A DNA stretch of 64,000 nt, from assembly GCA_024362935.1 (NCBI GenBank), contig JANCRA010000016.1:18831165-18895164 (forward strand). The letters run 5' to 3'. Shown here piece after piece: positions 43,780-56,000 of the stretch. The stretch comes from Setophaga petechia (Eukaryota; Chordata; Aves; Passeriformes; Parulidae). Under the pieces are notes generated by a model. It was not told the origin of the DNA. It ran no database searches and saw nothing but the letters and a program-made list of their open reading frames with translations. How positions within the stretch are numbered: position 1 is the first letter of the stretch; each line of letters starts with the position of its first letter. A program made the translations under genes and the position numbers.

Positions 43780-44041
43780 TGACTTTATGGACGATGAAGA
43801 GGTGTCTGTTCAGAGAGATGTGGGAGGTGTAGCAGAGGCCGCAGAACAAGCACTGGAAGGTGGAGCTGTCGCTCTTGTGCCGAGGGATGTGCTCCTGGAA
43901 CTCAGTCCGGACGTCCGTGGCAAAGCCGCACTTTGCGCATTTCCAAGGCGCTCTCAGTTTTTTGGCTGGCGGTGCGTCCGAACCCGCAGCGCTCTCTGCC
44001 TCACCCAGCTCATCCTGTGCCATCCTCTTTGGAGATTTTGC
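43532..44041 (-). CDS. ZNF592: ZNF592 terminal exon (last two fingers, poly-Glu, C-tail)
   Basis: 510 nt, phase 0, from a TTTAAAG acceptor to a stop at 43534-43532. It starts [19 protein letters not shown]. Two canonical fingers follow: [20 protein letters not shown] and [20 protein letters not shown]. After HKVKD comes a run of about 12 Glu encoded by near-pure GAG, then a tail rich in Asn, Ser and Glu ending NNHSKSLKT. Confidence 0.96.
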
Positions 44042-47000
44042 CTTTAAAAAATAAGATTAAAAAGTTACTTTATCATTTGAAATCACAGAAGAGAATTAAA
44101 ATCCACACTCGAGTCTGGAGATGCCTGAGGGTGAAGTCATGCCTAGGGCAGTCACTCCTGGGGCATTCCCTTCCCTTCCCTCCCCACACCCAAACACCTC
44201 ACCAGTGCACAGGATTTCAGCTGCTGTGCTGTGATGTGAGATGGGAACGCTGGGAGAGGCTGGCTGGGCACAAACATGATGGGGAAATAGTTTAGAATCA
44301 AGGAATCATGAAATGGTTTGGGTTGGAAGGGACTTTAAAGCTCATCCAGTGCCACCCCCTCATGGGCAGGGACACCTTCCACTGTCCCAGGGTGCTCCAA
44401 GCCCTGTCCAGCCTCAACCTGGGCACTTCCAGGGATGGGGCAGCCATGATCTCTCTGGGTAAAATTTTGTTTTGGTGTGGGAAGGAGGAACCCACAGAAG
44501 AGGGACAGCTGAGGGACACAGGGGTGGTCAATAGCCCAGACAATGCTTCTCAGATTACACTCTGAACATTCTCCCCTCCACTCAGATTTTGTCCTACTGG
44601 CATCTCTCAGTAACTCATCCTCTCTATCTTAAAATCTTGCAGCTTCTTCTCCTTTGAGGATGACTTGCTTAAATATGTCCCTGCAGTGATATGCAAAATG
44701 TGTATTTTTAAAATAAATGGAGCAAAGAAGCCCAAGCAGCCAACCCTCCACTCCAATCCAAAAAAAAATCAGTAGAACAGTTACAGCTGCTATACAAAAT
44801 TACACATTCCTACTTAAGAAAAATGCAATTCTCAGAGGTAATGGATCTAGCAAGTACTTTAAAACACAAAATAAATCTTTTATAAGTAGCAGAAAAAATA
44901 AGGGAGAAAGAAGAAAAATGTGCCATGCTCATGAATAGGGTACCAGGGGAAAACAAGGGTAAAAACAAACTTAAATTACAAAATAGACTGAATAAATGCC
45001 AGAGAAAATCTTGAGAAATGCAAGATGAAATGCACGTTGTCCTGGAGCTGGTGCAGCTCAGCTGCACTGACACTGCTGAGCCTGACCCTGCCAGAGGGAA
45101 CCAGGCTGGATGGAATTGTGAGGGAAGGAGATCTGCCCTGTGGGTGGGAGGGTTTGACTGGCATGAGGCCACAGCTCAATGTAACACCCCGAATGAACAG
45201 CTACTAGCCAAGTACATTTAATTGTACATTTAATTTTCCATGAAAATAGGGATCAGTTACTTCTGCTCTGTCTCTCTCTGGAGCTTTCACTTTGGCCATC
45301 TGGGATAAGTCTGGGTTTTTGATGCCGTGCATGAGGCTGATGTGGTTCTCCAGCATGAATGGCTGAGGAAATGTCTGATTTTCATCTGTGCAGTACCTTG
45401 GAAATAAAAAAAAGGGAAGACAATTTATTAGAGGATATGCTCTCTGTATTGTACCAATGCAAGAGGTGTAATTGGAGACAGACTCTGGTGAGTAATGTAC
45501 AATCAGATTACCAAAACACACAGCAAACCATCGTTTTAATAATAAAGCATTACCCTGAGAGAAATCTGGAACAGTTTGGAGTTTGCCACAGTGCTCATGA
45601 ATGAGAGTAGGACAGGTCTTCTTTCAGTGCTAAATAAATACAGGGACTAGTGGGGGTCAGGCACCCTGTGACAGGTGCCAAAGAGGATAAATGATCAGGA
45701 GGGAAAACACAAGGGAGAACAACAAAAAAGGACTCTGAGATGAGAGAACTACACACAGGGAGCTGGTGACTCGTGTGACACAACCCAGCCCTGCACCCAG
45801 GGAGAACCAGCATTACATTCACCAGACTGTGCCACAGCACAGTTAAAATTCTTACCAAACTGCTGAAATTCCAACTTTTATCCCAACAATTTAGGCAGAA
45901 CACGCATGAACGTGTCACTTAAATGTAACCCATGCTCAAACCTGGCAGAGCTGCTCCAGAGCTGGCTGACCTCTCAAAAAGGAGATGGTGATGGGGATGT
46001 GCTGTCTGCACCTTGGCTCCTGGATCACTGAGATCTCCTGGAATAAGTGCCAGGCCTTGCAGACAGAAACCACCCCCCTGAAGTGCACAGAGGGCTCTCT
46101 CAGCAACTGGGAAAGCCAAAACTGAGTATCTGTGGTGTTCTTGCCAGCACAACACGGTGAAGGTCCATCACACACAGACCTGAGCAAGGACAAGTGACAC
46201 CAGACACCAGAGTCTCCTGAAGTGCCCTAATTGCATCTGGGACAGAGGATTAAGGGCAATAGAGAGGAGCTGAAGTGTCTCTGGATAACAAAGACATCTC
46301 CTAAAAGAACAGAAGAAGATTCCTACTGATCTTCCAGTATAACTAGAGGGAAATTAAATGATGTGAAAATGCAGACATGCTCATTGAATACTTCTGGGTT
46401 TTAACAGGAATTGCTCAGAGGCTAAATCAATATTTAATGATGATGGAATTTTTCTTCTTCGTGGAGGAAGGCTGAGAGGTTATTAAGTGGTATTTATCAA
46501 AAATAAACATGTTGAAAATCAAGTGTTTCAGACACTTTGTACTCAAGACTTGGAAAAGAAGAGTAAGATAACAATAACCAAGCAAATTATGAAAGAAAAT
46601 ACACAATACATCACAGTATTTTGCAATTTGCCCTAATTCAGAATTCTTTTCATGTGAGCAGGGAAAGATGCTTGCCTAACCTGAATGACTCCAGTGACAA
46701 GCACAGCAGGAGGGTGTTCAAGTAAGTCCTCCAACACTGGTTGCTCCCTACAAATTTATCCAAAGCCAGAAACCTAAGCAGGGCAAGGGGTGAAAGGGGA
46801 AATCACAGCTGGGAATGTTAGAAGCCAGAGGAAGGTCACCTGCAAGCAAGAGTCACAAAAATTGTCAATAATCAGATCCATGACAGATTTTATTCATGTT
46901 TCACATGGAAACACAGGAGAAGAGGGTGACATCAAGTTAAGACATCAAAACCCCTGAATAGTAACAGGTGAGATACAAAATGCCAAACAGGAAGAAGGAA

Positions 47001-50000
47001 AAGAGAAGAAAGGAGGAGCAGTGGACATGTGGTGCCTTACACAGTGCTGGGAAGAGTCATGGAGGAATGTAGAGACTGGAGGGTAAGAGTTTTAGAGCAG
47101 TGCTCTACAAGCTAAGAGGGATCAAATGGAAGACAGGACAAGAGACCTCAGACCAAACAAGGAGCAGCTCTTGGACATGCTGGGAGAGCATTTCAAGGAA
47201 GAGGTTTCATCTGCAGAGTGCTGTGATTTCAGTGACTCTGCCCTACAGTGACTGAAGAGAGCACAACCACTGTCCAATTAAGACTTCACCCACAGATTTT
47301 GAGAAGGAGCAACCACAAGCTGCAGAATTAAATGCAACCACAATTCCCTTGGATTGCTAGCTGTGTTTTCTCTGCTGGCATGATCACTGCCCCTCGGGTG
47401 AACCAGTGGACCCACAGCTGTGTGTTGTTCTGAAAAGTGACAAGGTAATGCACAGCAGGCTGGCATATCCTAGGCTGTCAGGAATTTCCATACATATCCT
47501 TCTTCTCAGTAACATCTTATGCTCATTTTGACCCTGAAACATTCCACTTTAAAAACAACTCACCCAGAGAGAACAGATTTACACAGATCAGGTGAGTGTA
47601 ACACCCAAGACCATCACCCACAAACTTAAAGCTGAATGAATTAACACAAGAGCCAACATTTCATCTCCTCCAGAGGTTCCAAGTCAGAGCAGTTACAAGA
47701 AATGGAAAGTTTAGAAGTCCTGGATGAAAAAATGTCTCAGGAATGTATTCCCAGTGGTAATGCCTATGCTGTATCCACTTACTAAAAGCTGCTGTGGCTC
47801 ACTAGATAGTTTAAAGAAACACAGTACTTGAGGAATGTACTTGTGCTCTTCAGATATTGGTATGAGGTTTTAGCAACTTGAGAGCAGTGAAGTGACAACA
47901 CACATCAGAAATGCTTGCATTAAACCAAAATTTTAGATAAATTAGAAAAATCCCCAAGCCTGCATCACTGCAAACTTCTTTTCCAACCAAAATGTGCTTT
48001 CACCCTATTTCAAAAGGATGTCTCAGAATGAGACAGGAAGGATTTTGCATGGTCACTCAGCAAACAACTCTATCTGCAGCAGTTATAAAGTAGATTCATA
48101 AGCACTGGGCTTTGTCCTGAAATGAGATTGTACCCACAGTTAAAATACATTGACCAGCAATGATTTTCATTCACCACTGATTTTCATAACTTGTCTGAAG
48201 TCTCCAGATCAATCTTCCAGCTTTGAGGTGTGACTTCCCAAGCAATTCCAGCAAGATTAATTCTCCATTGCCCTGCAGCCTGTGCAGTCAGTTCTGCCCT
48301 TCCACAGCAGTGACAAGGTCTGGTTCATTATTAGTATTTTACATATCTTCTGCACCCAAAGAGAAGGCACAAGAGTGCTGCATGACCACACCAACCACAA
48401 AGCAGTGAAAGACTGACCCAATATTTTATTGGCTGTTTCACAACTATGCAAAACATTAATCTCATTTACCACCTTGTCCTGGGTTGACTTTATGATGCCT
48501 TTATCCCCAATTCTGTTCTGTTTATGCTGAATAATAAGTTTTGCACCTTTAAGACTTGTTCCAGACAGTGAAGGGGGGAGAGAAGAAGCAGCAGTTTGTT
48601 TTCAGACACTGCTCTCACTCCTCCACATTCCTGCTCCTGGACTGTTGTCTGAGGATGGACAGACAGCAGGACAGAGCTCTCCTTTGCTTTTAGTTAGTTT
48701 AGCTAGCTGAGGCAAAGAAGTTCCCTGGACTATGTTTTTTTTCCTTTTTCTTTGGAGCTGTTCAAACCTGCTCTGGACTGAACACCCAGAAGAGCATGGG
48801 CAGCTGCACCTGTGGCCCACCAGGCCGGGCCTGGCCTGGCCTGAGACATTTCCAGCACTGAGGGACTGATCAGAGACTGAGTGAGCTCAGCTGCAACCCA
48901 GGGAAGGGACTTTCTCAGTTTGTCATCTCTTTCGGAGGGACAAGGGGTTTTATTGTTTAATATTGTTTAGGTTCTATTGTTTAATAAACAGGTTTTTTTC
49001 TCTTTTTTCCAAGGAGGTATTTTCTCCCAGACCATTTAGGGGGGAGGAACCAATTCAATCTGCTTTCCTCAAGGAGCCCTTGGGGGTTCTCTCCAAAATT
49101 TGCCCTGAACCAGAACACACCTGCAGATATCAAACCACACATTCCCTTAAGTTTCTACAAGACATTCACTGTGCAGTCAAAAGCAAGGAGTTTTTTGAGC
49201 CACTAAGTCTCTTGTGTTTAACACATTCGTCTCCTCACTTTGCTTCAGTAACCCACAGTCTGGAGCAGACAGGAGCAGCAGACATGAGTTACTACAACTC
49301 CCAGCCTCAGAGGATTAGCTGCTGCTGCCCAGTGGCCCTGGGTACATACCAGCAGGTGTAGACCTTCTTTGCTGTGTCGTGGTTGTTGCGGATGTGTCTG
49401 CGCAGGCTGTTGGAGGCGTTGAAGGAGCGCTCGCACTGCCGACAGGGGTATCTCTTCATGGACTGCAGGGAAAGAGAAACATCTTTCAGAGGTGCAGCAG
49501 AGACAGGGAAAGCACTGACTGGATTCTAATTCCCCTCCTCTTCACCTGGACATTACCTCTCACATGCAAAAAAAATCCCTTACATAATAGGTAATTCTGC
49601 AGATGGAGATCACTAAGGCTTTGAGATCCCACTTAGATTCAGCCCTAAAGTTGGGTAATACCAGCACTGATCTTATAAAAGCAGGACTACCTAAAGCACA
49701 TGCTTGATTTTATTGATGTTTTTGTTAGGAATTATATATATGCTTTTCCTGTGGGTTCATTTGGAACCACTGGACCGCATGCAGAATTCCCTCAGTGGAA
49801 GGTCCCTTCAGCCTCAGAAGGCAGCAGGACCCCAGTTAAGTAAAAGTCCACTTACCCTTCTAGGTCCTCGTAATTCAGCACAAGAAAAGGGCAAAATGCT
49901 AAAAAGCATCACTTGGGCCTTTTTGTTATCCATGTATGATATCCACATCCCCCTAAGAAAGTTGTCCTTTAACCAGCCTCCTCCAAAATTTTCCTACAGC

Positions 50001-53000
50001 CCTTTATATAACATCCATGTACATTCCAGTTAAAATCTTCTTAGACTTGTTTAATGAATACATCTATGTATTAAACTGAAATATTTGTCCAATTCCCTAC
50101 TTTTGTGACATTCAAATGGGAAAATCCAGCACTCAGCCTGCCCTCATCTTCTTCACTTGAAGTGAGGACATCATCAAGTGGGACAACCCAGCCCTCCCCA
50201 AATCAAGCTAGAAGGACTCAAACACCATGATCCAGATTCCCATTCATGGCTGGGTGACTCAGGATATCAAAGAAGAAATCCTGATGCCAAAGTACTGAGA
50301 AATCTGGCTGCACACAGCATCCTGGCCCATGTTCTGCCAGCGACAAGGATTAGCTTGACAAAAGTAGGTCAAGGCTTGAGCTGGATGAAGCACACAAAAA
50401 ATTGAAATTTGCAGTTCTTGTAACAACACCCCTGCAAAGGGGCCTGGAATGCAGGAGACTGGTGCTCTTCCCCAGCTCCCTAACTCAAGTATTTCATCCC
50501 AGTCCTACCCTTCCATGATTTCTCTTCATGTGGGACACGTAGGTCTCCCGATCAGGGATCCACTGTGAACATTCCTTGCAAGTCCAACCAGTTCTTCTCA
50601 GCCTGGACTTGGATTCAGGGTTATGCCCTTCCACCCTCATGTCTTTCCTCGTCAGAGGAGAGGGGGAAGTCCCATTGGCTACCAAAAGCTCCTTTGGTGA
50701 GGTATGGACCTGGTTCCTTGAAGCCTTCTCAGATTTCTGCCGAAAGTTTGAGAGCTCCTCGGGATTGCGGGGGACTCCATGAACACCCTGTGTAACAGTA
50801 ATAGTGGAAATGCAGGTAACATTTACATGTAATTCATATTTCACATCTTTATTTATAAATAAATACCATTTATTATTTAAATACATTATTTAAATCCCCA
50901 CTGGCCAAACTATGTGTTGTTGTCTTGCTCCTGTATGTTTTCCCATTTCTCCTAGAAGCTGCTGCTGTGCCTTCCCTGACAAGTGATCTTCCCAAGAAAC
51001 AAGAAACTTCTATTTCTGTTTCCTGCATGACAACAGCCACTCCTTGGTGCTGCCTGTTTAGCATTTTGGATGAGCCCTGGGAACTCTGGTTAAACAGGGA
51101 AGATGTAATGGAAGAGAAATTTCAGTTGTCATTATTTCAAGAGCCTAAGCTCTAAAAACACAGAGCTTTGGTAAGCTCTGAATGAAATGTTTGCTGGTAT
51201 CCTGGGGGCTCCAAAGCTACTTCATTTTTGCTCAAGGGATGGGAAGAGAAAATGTTAAGTTTCTCCAAGTCTAGTTCCTTCAATTCCACTCCATCTATTG
51301 ATATTTACATTTTTCATGGTTCAAAACTTTGCTCCTGACATATAAGACCAAGTATAAAGCCAGGAATCAGCCTTATAAGGAATATGGCTCCAGGCTCTTT
51401 GGTTATTCAACAGGCCAAAATCCAAAAGTCCCCCAAAAAGTTATTTTAACACAGAAAATTGAACATAAGGAAAATAATCTAAAAATGAAGAGCTGTGGGA
51501 AAGCAAAAGCAAGTAAAAGAACAACATACCAAAGAAACCTCAAGAAACTCCCCCAGGAACAACAACAGTTCATCCACACAAAAGGCTAATTTAGAGGTTT
51601 AATTGTGCACAGTAATTAATAACGGGTAAAGTCTCAACACATGAAAGCCCCAGGCATTTGGAAGTCTTTCTGTGGGTTAGACACCAAACAAACCTCCAAA
51701 CACAAGGTCTCAGCTGAGAAGTTTGTGTACTTTGCACCTGGCCCAGCTGATGACCACAGAAGCCACAGCACTGCCAGCTCCTCAGGAACACAGACACATC
51801 ACCTTCCTCCCCATCTGGAAATCTCTGAGTGTTTCAGTGCCCATTACTCCACTGTCACACCAAATGAGCAGCATGGAAAAATGAAGTGATTTCTCTGCAG
51901 ATTCAACACCAGGAAGCAGAGTAGCTCCTGCTCTGCAATGTTCTAAACATGAGGAAGATGAGGAGGCACATGGATTCTTTGTTTTGCATGTAGGCACACA
52001 CTAGACAGCACCTCCTAAAAACTCTACCACATGAAGGTGATCTCAGAGGAGATGGGGGAGTGCAACTGCTCCCCTGCCACAGCCAAAAAGCCTTCAGACA
52101 CCTCAGGGGTTAAAAGACAAAGTTTTGTGGTGAAGATCTCGGGGTGCTGATGCACAGACTGCTGCAGGCAGGTCCCTGGGCTGGGATCTGACAATGAACC
52201 ACAAGGTAAATATCTCAGTCCCAGTTTTTTAGCACTGGGGATGAACCCCTCTTTGAAGGTCCTAGCCTTAATCTCAACTCGATTTTCCTAGCCAAAATGC
52301 ACCAAGATTAGCAATCATCACCTTCACAGGAGGGCTTCAGATTGTAATTCATTACTGCACGCAAAGCACTTCCAGATTTGCAAGTTGAAGACATGGGGGA
52401 GAGAGCAAGGAAGGAGTTTTGAATGGGTTTTGCTTTCAGGAATGAGCTAAAAAATCTTCTTGCTTTCTCAGTGTTAGTATAAACAAAATAAAGTCACTGA
52501 TTAAAAAAAAATCCTTCTTTTCCCTCATCAAAGGGCAAGCTCTTTCTTCAATATGCCACTGAGAAATCCTCTGAGATGATTTTTGTGGATTGTTGTTGGG
52601 CACTGAACATAAAAACATCCTGAGTCAGATAACAGAAAAATGTAGTCCCTTTACATTTATGGTGTAATCAGACCTGTAGGGCTGGTACCTCCAGGGCCAT
52701 CACTCCTGCCTCTCTCAGTCCCTCCTGCAGTCTGGTGTGGCTCATGGGAGCAGGAATCAGGCTGGTAAATGCCACATAACCTCCCTCAGAGGCTGCTGCA
52801 AAGGGGCCAAAGCTCTCCAGGGGAGCACCCAAAATGGCAGATTCAGCTTTGACTACATAAATTCAATAACATTGTGGGCAGAGAATAATTGTTCCTGTCT
52901 CCCAACCCGAGAAAAAGCTGCCACATGAATTTAATTACTTTCTTTAAGAGGCTGGGGACTCCCCATCCCTGGAAGTGTTCAAGGACACAAGGGTCAGCAC

Positions 53001-56000
53001 CCAGAGCAGGGTGGGATAGAGGAAGGTGTCCCTGCAGGGGGTAGAATGAGATGGCCTTTAAGGTTCCTTCCAACCCAAACAGTCTGTCATTCTGTGCTTC
53101 TAAGAAAAGAGTTAAAAATCAAAGAGCTTGACCTGTATAAACAAGTTTTTGTCACACAGCTAAAATGCATCTAGGTGAGAGGAACTGCCAGCATTAAGAC
53201 CAACTACCACAAACCACTCCACTGACATTTCCAGATCCTGTAAATCACTGTAGTCTGTATTTTCCACCAAGATATTCCTCAGGAATCATCCACTTCTTGA
53301 ACCACTTGCCTCACATGGTTGATGTAAATTCTCTGTGAACTCAAAAAATAACATTTTGCACCAGTAAGGGAGAGTTACCTACCTTGACATGCTGCATTAG
53401 CTGCTGCTTCTGCATATACACCAGCTGACACTGTGGGCACTTAAACACTCCCACTAACAACTTGCTGGGGTTCTGCTGGAAGTGCTCTTGGAGCAGCTTC
53501 TTCTTGTTAAAGACCATCTCACAAGAGCATTTGTAGATCACCCTTAAACAGTTAAAGAAAGAAAATTCAGTCTCTCTGCCTCAAGAAAACAATGTAAAAA
53601 GTTATCCCAGCAACTCCAGAAAGGGATGGACTGAGGGGGGCTGTGCTCTCCATGTATTGTCAACACACACCCACGTGGGCAACTGAACCAGTAACTCAAC
53701 TGGGAAGAACATCAAAATGCCTCAGGCACATACCACAGCTTGCTAAAAATAAGTTTACTTCTATGCATATGCATAACCCCGTGTGTATGAGCACAGACAG
53801 ATGGGAGCAAACACAAAGCAAACCAGCCAGAGCTACACACTGCTTTCAATCCCACCTCTCCATAGTTCCTCACTTAAAGCACAGACTTTTGGCACTAGCT
53901 CAAGCCTTGGAGGGAACAGCTAAAGGATGGAAAAATCAGGAGACTTCTCTCTAGTGATTTTTGGGGGCAACACTGCCTGGGATAACTCTCCTCTTCCCTT
54001 CAAGTGCCTGATGCCCTGGAACCATCTACCACGAGGTGCCACTGAGGGTCCTGTTGGACAAAGAGGTGACAACTAAATTCCTTTTATGGATGTTCAGCTC
54101 TTGCCTGACCAAAGCCCTCTCCTCCTACCCAGGAGACTGTGTTTGTACCAAGGCATGCTCTGGTTTGGAACAGACCCCTGCTGGCAGACAAAGCAGCAGA
54201 TCATCTTATACAAGGACAGAAACCAAAAATAGAAAAAAAAACTGTGAGGGAAATGGAGAATCCTGGATCCATCCAGCAAAGGAGAAGAGATAAAACCAAA
54301 ACACTTACTGAGTAGTCTTGTGAGGCTCTGCTGGGTGCTGGCTGGCCACGTGGGCCATGGTGGTGTCAGCAGACTTGAAGGCCTTTGGGCAGAAAGAACA
54401 CTTGTGGAAGACTTCGCAGTGTTTCTCGTGGATGTGCACCTTGAGCATGGCCATGGTCATGAAGACAACTCCACAGTGGATGCACCTGGGGGAGGCAGGA
54501 CAAAGAGCTGAGTTACAGCCACAGCACCACTTCCACCACCCCCATGGAATGGCACAGATGGGAGGACCAGACCGTGGTGGGTCCTTGATTCAGTCAGTTC
54601 AATCTCTTCTGTGTTATTGTGGAAGAGTCAAGGAAGAATACAATACAGGAATTCTGGGCAGAACTCACAGATAAATAGTACCAACAGGATCTATAAAAGA
54701 AACCTTCAGAGATTAAAACAACCCAAAAAAGAATGAAGATGTGGTTCAACAGAATGCCAGCCCTGTATCTGTGAAAGCCAATTCCAGCACAAGTGAAAGA
54801 CTAAATTACCTGATGAGAGTTCCCTGTGGCAAAAAGCAGCACAAATACTCAGTACAAAATAAAGAATATCCAGACAGGAATGTTCAGCAATTGATACTCC
54901 ACTGAGCTCCAGAAAATCACAACAGCAAAGATACTGAGAACAGCACTAGAAACACCCAAGGAACTGATAAAGCTCATTAAAATCATTAAGACACAAGGGC
55001 TGCCTAGAAAGTGCTTGTCTGGAAGGGCTGTTTGGCTGCTCAGGGAAGAGAGGGAGAAGCAGAAAGGGATTCTTCTCAGCAGCTGAAAACAAGGCCTAGA
55101 GGAGGGCAGGGCCACCCTGCTGCTCCCAGCTTGCCTCTCCTCCAGACACACACCTGTGACAGGTCCTGCCCAACATTCCCACAAGATGGCAACAATCAGC
55201 AGCCTCACTTCATTTCCCTCTGACACTCCAACATCTGCCTGCTGTGCTCTGAGTGCCACACTCCAACTTCCAAGGGCACGTGAGGATGCAGCCACCTGTC
55301 CTCACTGTCCCCAGCACACCAGCCACAGGTTTGCCATCCCAAAGGTGCACCTCTGCTGAGCTGGGACCAGAACAGCCTCTCCCAAGGATATTCCACCAAA
55401 ATGACACCAGTGGAACTCTGCCTAAGCCAGCACTGCATGTCCAGATGTTAGAGCAGGGGAGCTCAGCCTGATAATGCAAGGGCCAACCTTGCACAGGTGG
55501 GATGTGAGAGATGCACAAGGGATGACCTCCTCACCTTCTAAAGGGGTTTTCCCTTCCTTTCCCTCCTTCCCCTGAGGGCTGTGTCTGCCCACAGCGCTGC
55601 TGGGGGAGTGTGCTCAGTGCTGCTGGCACAGATGGACCCCAGCCATCGTGCCCTGGCACAGCTCCAAGCCCCTATCATAAACAAACAAGCTGCTGGAATA
55701 TCCTTCCCTCCAAACCAGCCTCCCAGCAGCGTTTAGGAAACAAGCCCAGGCTTTGAAGTTGCACTTCAAAAGATCATTAGGCAGAAGCCAGCCTGAAGGA
55801 GCCAAACCCTCTCCCCCACACTTTTAAGAAAACACAGAAATGCTGTTTTCTTAAATTTCAAGAGGGAAGCAGTGACAGAAGCTGGTGTGACCTTTGGGGA
55901 AGCATGAAAACATTCTGCTGGGGTAGTTCTGCCTTCAAGCCTGATCCTCAACATATGAGAGGGGGAGAGACACTTTCTAACAGTAACACCAGGAACCAGG

